Source of the DNA: Undaria pinnatifida
Lineage: Eukaryota; Sar; Phaeophyceae; Laminariales; Alariaceae
DNA length: 64,000 nucleotides
Direction of reading: 5' to 3'
Assembly (NCBI GenBank): GCA_012845835.1
Contig: JABAKD010000001.1
Span: 1,505,501 to 1,569,500, forward strand
Part shown: in pieces, positions 35,501-47,607 of the stretch
Layout: every line of letters begins with the position of its first letter
Position numbering within the stretch: position 1 is the stretch's first letter
Program-made: the position numbers and the translations under genes
The notes under the pieces: generated by a model
What the model was told of the DNA's origin: nothing
Seen by the model: the letters and a program-made list of their open reading frames with translations, nothing else
The model's database searches: none

Positions 35501-38500
35501 GGGCGCATTGCATCCCGACTCCTAGGAACAGCGAACTAAACGACAGAAATCGGACAACCAAGTGCCGATCCCACACCACCTCGATTGTATGCTCTAACAG
35601 TTTTCATTCTTGATGTGGCGATCGTAAAAGCTGTACCTGATGTAGGCGATCAGTTGCATCGAAGAAAATGATGTGTGAATCAGAGCTTCATTTTGACCTG
35701 TGTTTAAATGTTTGTGTGCGCACGTGATTGGTATTTTGTGGCAAGGTCGCCATCGAGTTGTTGAAGGATATTGAAGTTCCATTGCAATTAGGTGCCGAAG
35801 CACGGACCATAGTGATCTCCGGTCGAATGCTGAAAGGGTTTCCAAATGTCAACTACTTAATGTGCAGGTTGCAACTGTCGTTCCACAGCCCCACACGTGC
35901 TGGGCACGCCACACGGTCGAGTCTCTCACCGAGTTCACCCCGGACCGTCCAGCGTCTGGTTCCGTTCCCGCGGAGGTTATTACCAAGGTCAGCAAATGTT
36001 TTCGCTGTTGGTCAGACGCTTTGTACGAGGGTGGCCTCAAACGATCTTGATTTCCGTTCCAATTTGACATTTTGAAGTTTGAATGTTTCGGTGCAAACAT
36101 GATGGTCGTGGTCTGGGTTTTGTGCGTCACACATGTTCACATGTGTTTGAATGCTTGTGTGCGCGCGTGATTGACATTTTCTGGCAAGGTTTCCATGGCG
36201 TTGGTGAAAGCTATTGAAGTTGAATTGCAATCAGATACCGGAGCACCAGCCATGGCGATCTCCTGTCGTGTGCTGAAAGTTTTTTCAAACATTTGAACTA
36301 CCGAATGTGCAGGTTACGATTTTCGTTCAACAGTCCCACAGGTACTGGGCACGCCACACGGTCGAGTCGTTCAGGGTTTTCGCGTTAGACCGTCCGGCAT
36401 CGTTCTCCTCTCGCGTGGATGTGATTGACAAGGTCAGCAAATGTTTTGATCCGGCGCTTCGTGTACGACGTCGGCTTTGAACGATCTCCACTGCCGCTGC
36501 AAGTTTCTATTTGTGCTTTCAATGTTTTGGTGCTGAAGTTGCGGTCGTGTCTGGGCGCTTTGCATCCCGACTCCTAGGAACAGCGAACTAAACGACAGAA
36601 ATCGGACAACCGAGTGCCGATCCCACACCACCTCGATTGTATGCTCTAACAGTTTTCATTCTTGATGTGGCAATCGTAAAAGCTGTACCCGATGTAGGCG
36701 ATCAGTTGCATCGAAGAAAATGATGTGTGAATCAGAGCTTCATTTTGACCTGTGTTTGAATGTTTGTGTGCGCACGTGATTGGTATTTTGTGGCAAGGGT
36801 GCCATCGAGTTGTTGAAGGATATTGAAGTTCCATTGCAATTAGGTGCCGAAGCACGGACCATAGTGATCTCCGGTCGAATGCTGAAAGGGTTTCCAAATG
36901 TCAACTACTTAATGTACTGGTTGAAACTGTCGTTCCACAGCCCCACACGTGCTGGGCACGCCACACGGTCGAGTCTCTCACCGAGTTCACCCCGGACCGT
37001 CCAGCGTCTGGTTCCGTTTCCGCGGAGGTTATTACCAAGGTCAGCAAATGTTTTCGCTGTTGGTCAGACGCTTTGTACGAGGGTGGCCTCAAGCGATCTT
37101 GATTTGCGTTCCAATTTGACATTTTCAAGTTTGAATGTTTCGGTGAAAACATGATGGTCGTGGTCTGGGTTTTGTGCGTCACACATGTTCACATGTGTTT
37201 GAATGTTTGTGTGCGCGCGTGATTGACATTTTCTGGCAAGGTTTCCATGGCGATGGTGAAAGCGATTGAAGTTGAATGGCAATCAGATACCGGAGCACCA
37301 GCCATGGCGATCTCCGGTGGTATGCTGAACGTTTTTCAAACATTTGAACTACCGAATGTGCAGGTTACGATTTTCGTTCAACAGTCCCACAGGTACTGGG
37401 CACGCCACACGGTCGAGTCGTTCAGGGTTTTCGCCCTAGACCGTCCGGCATCTTCCTCCTCTCTTGTGGATGTGATTGACACGGTCAGCAAACGTTTTAG
37501 GTTTTGATCCGACGCTTCGTGTACGACGTCGGCTTTGAACGATCTCCACTGCCGCTCCAGGTTGCTTTTTGTACTTTTCATGTTCCGGTGCGGGCGTGAC
37601 GGTCGTGTCTGGGCGCTTTGCATCCCGACTAATAAACGACAGAAATCGGACAACCGAATGCCGAGCTCAGACCACTCCGATTGTGTGCCGTAGTAGTGTT
37701 CGTCCTTCAAGAGTCGATCATGAACGCCTTGCCCGATGTAGGCGATCAGTTGCATCGTGGAAAATGATGGCCTTCACCGGTGTGAATCAGAGCTTCGTTT
37801 TGACCTGTGTTTGAATGTTTGTGTACGCGCACGTGATTGGTATTTTGTGGCAAGGTTGCCATCGAGTTGTTGAAGGATATTGAAGTTCCATTGCAATTAG
37901 GTGCCGAAGCACGGACCATAGTGATCTCCGGTCGAATGCTGAAAGGGTTTCCAAATGTCAACTACTTAATGTGCAGGTTGCAACTGTCGTTCCACAGCCC
38001 CACACGTGCTGGGCACGCCACACGGTCGAGTCTCTCACCGAGTTCACCCCGGACCGTCCAGCGTCTGGTTCCGTTCCCGCGGAGGTTATTACCAAGGTCA
38101 GCAAATGTTTTCGCTGTTGGTCAGACGCTTTGTACGAGGGTGGCCTCAAACGATCTTGATTTGCGTTCCAATTTGACATTTTGAAGTTTGAATGTTTCGG
38201 TGCAAACATGATGGTCGTGGTCTGGGTTTTGTGCGTCACACATGTTCACATGTGTTTGAATGCTTGTGTGCGCGGGTGATTGACATTTTCTGGCAAGGTT
38301 TCCATGGCGTTGGTGAAAGCTATTGAAGTTGAATTGCAATCAGATACCGGAGCACCAGCCATGGCGATCTCCGGTGGTATGCTGAACGTTTTTCAAACAT
38401 TTGAACTACCCAATGTGCAGGTTACGATTTTCGTTCAACAGTCCCACAGGTACTGGGCACGCCACACGGTCGAGTCGTTCAGGTTTTTTGCCCTAGACCG

Positions 38501-39945
38501 TCCGGCATCTTCCTCCTCTCTTGTGGATGTGATTGACACGGTCAGCAAACGTTTTAGGTTTTGATCCGACGCTTCGTGTACGACGTCGGCTTTGAACGAT
38601 CTCCACTGCCGCTCCAGGTTGCTATTTGTACTTTTCATGTTCCGGTGCGGGCGTGACGGTCGTGTCTGGGCGCTTTGCATCCCGACTACCAAACGACAGA
38701 AATCGGACAACCGAATGCCGAGCTCAGACCACTCCGATTGTGTGCCGTAGTAGTGTTCGTCCTTCAAGAGTCGATCATGAACGCCTTGCCCGATGTAGGC
38801 GATCAGTTGCATCGTGGAAAATGATGGCCTTCACCGGTGTGAATCAGAGCTTCGTTTTGACCTGTGTTTGAATGTTTGTGTACGCGCACGTGATTGGTAT
38901 TTTGTGGCAAGGTTGCCATCGAGTTGTTGAAGGGTATTGAAGTTCCATTGCAATTAGGTGCCGAAGCACGGACCATAGTGATCTCCGGTCGAATGCTGAA
39001 AGGGTTTCCAAATGTCAACTACTTAATGTGCAGGTTGCAACTGTCGTTCCACAGCCCCACACGTGCTGGGCACGCCACACGGTCGAGTCTCTCACCGAGT
39101 TCACCCCGGACCGTCCAGCGTCTGGTTCCGTTCCCGCGGAGGTTATTACCAAGGTCAGCAAATGTTTTCGCTGTTGGTCAGACGCTTTGTACGAGGGTGG
39201 CCTCAAACGATCTTGATTTGCGTTCCAATTTGACATTTTGAAGTTTGAATGTTTCGGTGCAAACATGATGGTCGTGGTCTGGGTTTTGTGCGTCACACAT
39301 GTTCACATGTGTTTGAATGCCTGTATGCGCGCGTGATTGACATTTTCTGGCAAGGTTTCCATGGCGTTGGTGAAAGCGATTGAAGTTGAATTGCAATCAG
39401 ATACCGGAGCACCAGCCATGGCGATCTCCTGTCGTGTGCTGAAAGTTTTTTCAAACATTTGAACTACCGAATGTGCAGGTTACGATTTTCGTTCAACAGT
39501 CCCACAGGTACTGGGCACGCCACACGGTCGAGTCGTTCAGGGTTTTCGCGTTAGACCGTCCGGCATCGTTCTCATCTCGCGTGAATGTCATTGACAAGGT
39601 CAGAAAATGTTTTGATCCGGCGCTTCGTGTACGACGTCGGCTTTGAACGATCTCCACTGCCGCTCCAAGTTGCTCTTTGTGCTTTCAATGTTTTGGTGCT
39701 GAAGTGACGGTCGTGTCTGGGCGCATTGCATCCCGACTCCTAGGAACAGCGAACTAAACGACAGAAATCGGACAACCAAGTGCCGATCCCACACCAACTC
39801 GATTGTATGCTCTAACAGTTTTCATTCTTGATGTGGCAATCGTAAAAGCTGTACCCGATGTAGGCGATCAGTTGCATCGAAGAAAATGATGTGTGAATCA
39901 GAGCTTCATTTTGACCTGTGTTTGAATGTTTGTGTGCGCACGTGA

Positions 39946-40820
39946 TTGGTATTTTGTGGCAAGGTTGCCATCGAGTTGTTGAAGGGTATTGAAGTTCCAT
40001 TGCAATTAGGTGCCGAAGCACCGACCATAGTGATCTCCGGTCGAATGCTGAAAGGGTTTCCAAATGTCAACTACTTAATGTGCAGGTTGCAACTGTCGTT
40101 CCACAGCCCCACACGTGCTGGGCACGCCACACGGTCAAGTCTCTCACCGAGTTCACCCCGGACCGTCCAGCGTCTGGTTCCGTTCCCGCGGAGATTATTA
40201 CCAAGGTCAGCAAATGTTTTCGCTGTTGGTCAGACGCTTTGTACGAGGGTGGCCTCAAACGATCTTGATTTGCGTTCCAATTTGACATTTTGAAGTTTGA
40301 ATGTTTCGGTGCAAACATGATGGTCGTGGTCTGGGTTTTGTGCGTCACACATGTTCACATGTGTTTGAATGTTTGTGTTCTGCACGTGATTGGTATTTTC
40401 TGGCAAGGTTGCCATCGAGTTGTTGAAGGATATTGTAGTTTCATTGCAATTAGGTGCCGAAGCACCGACCATAGTGATCTCCGGTCGAATGCTGAAAGGG
40501 TTTCCAAATGTCAACTACTTAATGTGCAGGTTGCAACTGTCGTTCCACAGCCCCACACGTGCTGGGCACGCCACACGGTCAAGCCTCCCACCGAGTTCAC
40601 CCCGGACCGTCCAGCGTCTGGTTCCTTTCCCGCGGAGGTTATTACCAAGGTCAGCAAATGTTTTCGCTGTTGGTCAGACGCTTTGTACGAACGATCTTGA
40701 TTTGCGTTCCAATTTGACATTTTGAAGTTTGAATGTTTCGGTGCAAACATGATGGTCGTGGTCTGGGTTTTGTGCGTCACACATGTTCACATGTGTTTGA
40801 ATGCTTGTGTGCGCGCGTGA
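39946..40820 (+). repeat. Two A parts in a row without B
   Basis: A parts start at 39,946 and 40,390, 444 bp apart, with no B between. The second A has a 12-bp deletion near its end and is followed by a normal B2. Across the A-A joint, a plus-strand frame stays open for 136 codons (40,290-40,700) in the ancestral register. Confidence 0.8.
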
Positions 40821-41442
40821 TTGACATTTTCTGGCAAGGTTTCCATGGCGTTGGTGAAAGCTATTGAAGTTGAATTGCAATCAGATACCGGAGCACCAGC
40901 CATGGCGATCTCCTGTCGTGTGCTGAAAGTTTTTTCAAACATTTGAACTACCGAATGTGCAGGTTACGATTTTCGTTCAACAGTCCCACAGGTACTGGGC
41001 ACGCCACACGGTCGAGTCGTTCAGGGTTTTCGCGTTAGACCGCCCGGCATCGTTCTCATCTCGCGTGGATGTCATTGACAAGGTCAGCAAATGTTTTGAT
41101 CCGGCGCTTCGTGTACGACGTCGGCTTTGAACGATCTCCACTGCCGCTCCAAGTTGCTCTTTGTGCTTTCAATGTTTTGGTGCTGAAGTGACGGTCGTGT
41201 CTGGGCGCATTGCATCCCGACTCCTAGGAACAGCGAACTAAACGACAGAAATCGGACAACCAAGTGCCGATCCCACACCACCTCGATTGTATGCTCTAAT
41301 AGTTTTCATTCTTGATGTGGCAATCGTAAAAGCTGTACCCGATGTAGGCGATCAGTTGCATCGAAGAAAATGATGGCCTTCACCGGTGTGAATCAGAGCT
41401 TCATTTCGACCTGTGTTTGAATGTTTGTGTGCGCGCACGTGA

Positions 41443-42329
41443 TTGGTATTTTGTGGCAAGGTTGCCATCGAGTTGTTGAAGGATATTGAAGTTCCATTGC
41501 AATTACATACCGAAGCACCGACCATAGTGATCTCCGGTCGAATGCTGAAAGGGTTTTCAAATGTCAACTACTTAATGTGCAGGTTGCAACTGTCGTTCCA
41601 GAGTACCACACGTGCTGGGCACGCCACACGGTCGAGTCTCTCACCGAGTTCACCCCGGACCGTCCAGCGTCTGGTTCCGTTCCCGCGGGGGTTATTACCA
41701 AGGTCAGCGAATGTTTTCGCTGTTGGTCAGACGCTTTGTACGAGGGTGGCCTCAAACGATCTTGATTTGCGTTCCAATTTGATATTTCGAAGTTTGAATG
41801 TTTCGGTGAAAACATGATGGTCGTGGTCTGGGTTTTGTGCGTCACACATGTTCACATGTGTTTGAATGTTTGTGTTCTGCACGTGATTGGTATTTTCTGG
41901 CAAGGTTGCCATCGAGTTGTTGAAGGATATTGAAGTTTCATTGCAATTAGATACCGAAGCACCGACCATAGTGATCTCCGGTCGAATGCTGAAAGGGTTT
42001 CCAAATGTCAACTACTTAATGTGCAGGTTGCAACTGTCGTTCCAGAGTACCACACGTGGTGGGCACGCCACACGGTCAAGCCTCCCACCGAGTTCACCCC
42101 GGACCGTCCAGCGTCTGGTTCCTTTCCCGCGGAGGTTATTACCAAGGTCAGCAAATGTTTTCGCTGTTGGTCAGACGCTTTGTACGAGGGTGGCCTCAAA
42201 CGATCTTGATTTGCGTTCCAATTTGACATTTTGAAGTTTGAATGTTTCGGTGCATACATGATGGTCGTGGTCTGGGTTTTGTGCGTCACACATGTTCACA
42301 TGTGTTTGAATGCTTGTGTGCGCGCGTGA
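41443..42329 (+). repeat. Second A-A pair without B
   Basis: A parts start at 41,443 and 41,887, again 444 bp apart. The joint sequence ('tgtttgtgttctgcacgtga') is the same as in the pair at 39.9-40.4 kb and differs from ordinary A-B joints. The two pairs therefore probably share one origin and were spread by unit duplication. Confidence 0.8.
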
Positions 42330-44137
42330 TTGACAATTTCTGGCAGGGTTTCCATGGCGTTGGTGAAAGCTATTGAAGTTGAATGGCAATCAGATACCGG
42401 AGCACCAGCCATGGCGATCTCCTGTCGTGTGCTGAAAGTTTTTTCAAACATTTGAACTACCGAATGTGCAGGTTACGATTTTTGTTCAACAGTCCCACAG
42501 GTACTGGGCACGCCACACGGTCGAGTCGTTCAGGGTTTTCGCGTTAGACCGTCCGGCATCGTTCTCATCTCGCGTGGATGTCATTGACAAGGTCAGCAAA
42601 TGTTTTGGTCCGGCGCTTCGTGCACGACGTCGGCTTTGAACGATCTCCACTGCCGCTCCAAGTTGCTATTTGTGCTTTCAATGTTTTGGTGCTGAAGTTG
42701 CGGTCGTGTCTGGGCGCTTTGCATCCCGACTCCTAGGAACAGCGAACTAAACGACAGAAATCGGACAACCGAGTGCCGATCCCACACCACCTCGATTGTA
42801 TGCTCTAATAGTTTTCATTCTTGATGTGGCAATCGTAAAAGATGTACCCGATGTAGGCGATCAGTTGCATCGTGGAAAATGATGGCCTTCACCGGTGTGA
42901 ATCAGAGCTTCATTTCGACCTGTGTTTGAATGTTTGTGTGCGCACGTGATTGGTATTTTGTGGCAAGGTTGCCATCGAGTTGTTGAAGGATATTGAAGTT
43001 TCATTGCAATTAGATACCGAAGCATCGACCATAGTGATCTCCGGTCGAATGCTGAAAGGGTTTCCAAATGTCAACTACTTAATGTGCAGGTTGCAACTGT
43101 CGTTCCACAGCCCCACACGTGCTGGGCACGCCACACGGTCGAGTCTCCCACCGAGTTCACCCCGGACCGTCCAGCGTCTGGTTCCGTTCCCGCGGAGGTT
43201 ATTACCAAGGTCAGCAAATGTTTTTGCTGTTGGTCAGACGCTTTGTACGAGGGTGGCCTCAAACGATCTTGATTTGCGTTCCAATTTGACATTTTGAAGT
43301 TTGAATGTTTCGGTGCAAACATGATGGTCGTGGTCTGGGTTTTGGGCGTCACACATGTTCACATGTGTTTGAATGCTTGTGTGCGCGTGTGATTGACATT
43401 TTCTGGCACGGTTTCCATGGCGTTGGTGAAAGCTATTGAAGTTGAATTGCAATCAGATACCGGAGCACCAGCCATGGCGATCTCCTGTCGTATGCTGAAG
43501 GTTTTGTCAAACATTTGAATTTCCGAATGTGCAGGTGACGTCTTTCGTTCAACAGTCCCACAGGTACTGGGCACGCCACACGGTCGAGTCGTTCAGGGAT
43601 TTCGCCCTAGACTGTTCGTCATCGTTCTCCTCTCTCGTGGATGTGATTGACAAGGTCAGCAAATGTTTCCGGTTTTGATCCGACGCTTCGTGTACGACGT
43701 CGGCTTTGAACGATCTCCACTGCCGCTCCAGGTTGCTATTTGTACTTTTCATGTTCCGGTGCGGGCGTGACGGTCGTGTCTGGGCGCTTTGCATCCCGAC
43801 TACCAAACGACAGCGAATTAAACGACAGAAATCGGACAACCGAGTGCCGATCCCACACCACCTCGATTGTATGCTCTAGTAGTTTTCGTCCTTGATGTGG
43901 CAATCATGAACGCCTTGCCCGATGTAGGCGATCAGTTGCATCGTGGAAAGTGATGGCCTTCACCGGTGTGAATCAGAGCTTCATTTTGACCTGTGTTTGA
44001 ATGTTTGTGTGCGCACGTGATTGATATTTTATGGCAATGTTGCCATCGAGTTCTTGAAGTATGTTGAAGTTCCATTGCAGTCAGATACCGGAGCACCGAC
44101 CATAGCCAGGTCCGGTCGAATGCTGAAAGGCTTGCTG

Positions 44138-44260
44138 ACCTTGTCGATTAAATCCATCGCAGACATTGCGGATGCTGGACTGTCCGGGACGAATTCCATG
44201 AAGAATTCCGACGGGTTGGGCGCGCGGCACGTGTTGTCCGCTAACATGACCGATGTAACC
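44138..44260 (-). repeat. Inverted family-1 fragment ending the core array
   Basis: The last A part (from 44,021) breaks off at about 44,138 and continues as a reverse-complement family-1 piece (MLADNTCRAPNPSEFF, MEFVPDSPASA, MDLIDKVSKPF on the minus strand). This piece resembles the older outlying copies more than the core. It marks the right boundary of the homogeneous array. Confidence 0.65.
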
Positions 44261-44269
44261 TGAGTATTA

Positions 44270-45000
44270 GGTGGTTCAAACGTGCAAAAGACTTCACTAT
44301 ACGACAGGAGATCCCTAGATCGGTGCTCCGTCTCTCAGCCGTATTGAGTGTCCAACACGCGTCGTACTTGAGATAATCATCATGTGCAACTAGCACATTA
44401 GGTGGTCCAGATGTGCAAACCCTTGCAGTATACGACCGGAGTTCCTATGGTCGGTGCTTCGGTATCTGATTACAATGGAACTTCAATAGCCTTGAACAAC
44501 TCGAGGGCATCTTTGCCACATAATGTCAATCACGTGTGCACACAAACATTCAAACAAATGTAAAATTTTTGCTTTGATTCCGATCTGTTTAAGCCAGCAT
44601 TTTCCACGGTGTACCTGGTCATCCACATCGGTCACAGCCTTCATGGTCGGTGCTTCAAACATGCAAACCGTGTGAGCATACGATCGGAGTGGTCTCCGGT
44701 TCACACTCGGCTATCCGAATCCTGTCGTTGGTTTCGCTGCTTCTAGTAATCGTGACGGGTTCCAGGTTGCCATTTCGTACTTTCAATCTGTCGGTGCTGA
44801 CGTGATGGTCGTGCCTGGGCGTTTTACATCCCGAGTACCCGGGACAGTAAACCAAACGACAGAAATCGGACAACCGAGTGCCGACCCCAGACCAATCCGA
44901 TCGTATACTCACAAGGTTTGCATGTCTGAATCACCGACCATGAAGCTTGTGACCGATGTGGGCGATCAGATACACTGTGGAAAATGCTGGCTTTAAGCGA
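44270..45000. repeat. Diverged family-1 inverted pair
   Basis: The minus-strand half (about 44,483-44,740) and the plus-strand half (about 44,745-44,996) encode related peptides (RPLRSYAHTVCMFEAPTMK and RPIRSYTHKVCMSESPTMK, both ending GKCWL). Their centre is near 44,745. The sequence corresponds to the B-part tail. Confidence 0.6.
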
Positions 45001-45120
45001 TCTGAATCAGAGCTACAATTAGACATGTGTTTGAATGTTTGTATGCGCACGTGATTGTTTTTTTTTCGTCAAGGTTGCCATCGAGTTGTTGAAGGCTATT
45101 AAAGTTCCATCGCAATCAAA

Positions 45121-45460
45121 TACCGGATCACCGACCATGGCCAACTCCAGTCGTATGCTGAAAGGGTTGAGGCATTTAAATTCCAGAATGTGCATGCTAC
45201 AAATGTCGTTCCAGAGCACGACACGTTATGTAGGCGCCACACGGTCGAGTCCATCACGGAGTTCACGCCAGACCGTCCGGCATCTGCTAATACCGAATCA
45301 CCGGCCATGGCGAACTCCAGTCGTATGCTGAAAGGGTTGGGACATTTAAATTCCAGAATGTGCATGCTACAAATGTCGTTCCAGAGCACGACACGTTCTG
45401 TACGCGCCACACGGTCGAGTCCATCACGGAGTTCACGCCAGACCGTCCGGCATCTGTCTC
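45121..45460 (+). repeat. 170-bp tandem duplication within a diverged A part
   Basis: Copies 45,121-45,290 and 45,291-45,460 differ at a handful of positions. Both contain 'ttccagaatgtgcatgctac' and 'ccatcacggagttcacgcca'. The duplication keeps the minus strand open over 45,099-45,731 (210 codons), but that frame is antisense to the family register and I do not regard it as a gene. Confidence 0.8.
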
Positions 45461-45816
45461 GCATGGATATGATTAACATGGTCAGTAAATGTTTCCGCTG
45501 TTGATCCGGCACTTTGTGTACGACGTCGGTATTGAACGATCTTGATTGCAGCTCCAGATTGTGTTTTGTCCTTTCAATGTTTCGGTGCTGACGTGATGGT
45601 CGTGCCTGGGGGTTTTGCATCACGAGTACCAGGAACAGCGAACCAAACGACAGAAATCGGATAGCCGAGTGTGAACTCGAGGATAATCCGATCGTGTGCT
45701 CACAGGTTTCCACGTTTGAAGCACCGACCATGAAACCTGTGACCGATGTAGGCGATCTGTTTCATGGTGGAAAATGATTGCTTTCACCAGTGTGAATCAG
45801 AGCATAACTTTGACAT

Positions 45817-46260
45817 GTGTTTGAATGCTTTGGTGCGAATGTGATTGAATTTGTGTGGCAAGGCTGCCATCGAGTTGTTGAAGGCTATCAAAGTTCCATC
45901 GCAATCAGATACCGGAGCACCGACCATAGCGAAGTCTGGTCGAATACTGCAAGGGTTTGCACATGTGAACTACCTAATGTGCTGGTTGCACATGATGACT
46001 ATCTAGTGTACGACGTGTGTTGGACGCTCGACACGGCTGAGGACAGGAGCACCGACCATAGGGAACTCCTGTCGTATACTGAAATGTTTTGCAGGTTTGA
46101 CTTATCTAGTATGCAGGTTACGACTGTTGTTCTAGCAGACAACACGTACCGCTCACCCGACACGTTGGATTATGGTATGGAATTTGTCCCGAACGGTCCG
46201 GCATCCGCAGTATCCAAGGTGGATTTGATCGACAAAAACAGCAAACGTTTCCGCTCTTGA
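45817..46260 (+). pseudogene. Longest family-1 frame in the ancestral register (147 codons)
   Basis: The open frame starts in the motif FECFGANVI and runs WQGCHRVVEGY, SSIAIRYRSTDHSE, then a duplicated middle part, MQVTTVVLADNTYRSPD, MEFVPNGPASAVSKVDLID and KNSKRFRS, then a stop. The apparent start codon is not ATG. It is the copy least damaged by stops and shows what the ancestral unit might have encoded. The unit contains two versions of the STDHS segment, so it is a fusion of two partial copies. No known domain is recognised. Confidence 0.3.
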
Positions 46261-46620
46261 TCCGGCGTTTCGTGTACGCGATCGGCTTTGCACGATCTTG
46301 ATCAGCGTTTCAGGTTGCTATTTGGTAGGTTTAATGGCTTGGCTCTAACCTGGCGTTCGTGGTCTGGGTGCTGTGCGCCCCGTGTACCAGACACAGCAAA
46401 ATAACCACAGAAACCGGGCACGTGCCCGACGACTTCATACCACTCCGGCCGTATGCTCAAAGTTTTGCATACTTGAAGTACCGATTGTGAAGGGGGCGAC
46501 GGATGTGGATGACCAGGCGCATCATGGAACGATTGACATGACTGAAATTTTCATGGAACCCGTGCCCGACCCTCGAACAAACCGTTTTTGCTTTTGAAAT
46601 ACCTATCCTCAATCCATATA
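46261..46620 (+). repeat. Right-most diverged copy of the contiguous family-1 block
   Basis: It begins with 'ttgatccggcgtttcgtgta' and retains 'cactccggccgtatgctcaa' and a VPIVKGATDVDDQ segment directly followed by MTEIFMEPVPD. This joins two parts of the unit that are separate in the core array. Confidence 0.5.
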
Positions 46621-47600
46621 TTAGTCGGTGCGTGTGCGTCCGCAGTGAGACCCACGTTTCTCCGAGTCCCTCCATCGTCGCACGTCGAGGCTCACTTTCG
46701 TCCATCCCCGAACACCCACAGCAAGTTTTGAAACCGACCACACACACCCCTCTTCATGCATGCGCCCGTCGGAGTCTACGTCGGCCACGGGATCGCCCTG
46801 AAACACAACACGAAGCCGGACCCTTTATCACGAAGACGTGAAACCTGAATCAGATAAAATTCAACTTTAATCGGAAATTGAATTGCATCGCTCTTGGCGC
46901 TTCCCTTGCCACCTTGACTCCACGACGAAGGAGATAAAGCGCAGCGCAAGGCGACCCGCTTCCTTCGGTGTGGGCCCAACCGCCTGAGACGGATGTTTAA
47001 ACCCATGGCCGAACGCTCCAGGATGTCCAGTCCCTAGAGGCCAACAATAAGTCCAACCAAAGCGACCTGTGACAACCTACGTCGACATTGACCATGACGA
47101 CGACAACAGACAACAACGACTGTGTTCTATATTGCGACATCTAACGTTCGTTACATTTACGTCTAGAGCGACATCGGATGGGACTGTGAGAGCGGCGTTT
47201 ACATGTCGCCGACTACTGTAGGTTGTAATGCATTGTTTTAGTTAGTTTGCGCGTGGTATTTTGCGGAGTTCTGCCTATGCGCGCCTGACTGGCCCGTTTT
47301 GGGCTGTATGCGTGCCGTGATTAAACATTGTCTACTGTAGAGTTAGTTGTGGGTTTTACTCCGCTATCCGAGGTAGACTGGACGTAACGCCCAGTCAATT
47401 CAACTTCCAGTCAACTCACAGCCTCGATGACTGAGGCTTCCCCTGGATAAAGAATTCTTGGTGTGAATTATGTGGTTCCTCACAGCAACCCGTGTAGTGA
47501 ATGTGATATTGTCATATCACACCAGGCACTTCCATTTTGTTACGAGCGGAACAGAGTTTCTAGGTTTGCTCGCGCCACAGAAAGAGGACCCCTTTCGAGT
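46621..47600. other. No supported gene; two small hairpins
   Basis: Perfect hairpins occur at 47,420-47,438 (AGCCTC/GAGGCT) and at 47,502-47,521 (TGTGATAT/ATATCACA, 4-nt loop). Short frames here lack motifs. Confidence 0.35.
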
Positions 47601-47607
47601 TGCCTGA

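Larger units (their letters stand above)
16030..44140 (+). repeat. Family-1 tandem array, about 1,055-bp two-part repeat
   Basis: A-part starts recur at about 16,030; 17,103; 18,785; 19,858; 20,910; 21,965; 23,023; 24,080; 25,142; 26,207; 27,272; 28,326; 29,382; 30,436; 31,496; 32,566; 33,618; 34,676; 35,728; 36,780; 37,837; 38,894; 39,946; 40,390; 41,443; 41,887; 42,950 and 44,021 (truncated). Usual spacing is 1,052-1,073 bp. Copies from 20 to 43 kb are nearly identical; those at the left edge are more diverged. All lie on the same strand. Frames on either strand inside the array are carried by the repeat itself. Nearly all begin at TTG, and most A parts have a TGA in the family register, so I call no genes here. 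No centromere or other function can be inferred from sequence alone. Confidence 0.95.

Noticed and set aside
16030-44140. Dozens of 60-125-codon frames on both strands of the array taken as a gene family
   Set aside because: They start at TTG, GTG or CTG rather than ATG, occur on both strands of the same sequence, and are carried by the repeat. Only the plus-strand register is supported by outlier copies, and it contains stops.
16030-44140. CRISPR array
   Set aside because: The repeat unit is about 1 kb with no short repeat-spacer pattern, and there are no cas genes.
45099-45731. 210-codon minus-strand frame as a gene
   Set aside because: It is antisense to the family-1 register and is lengthened by a 170-bp tandem duplication.
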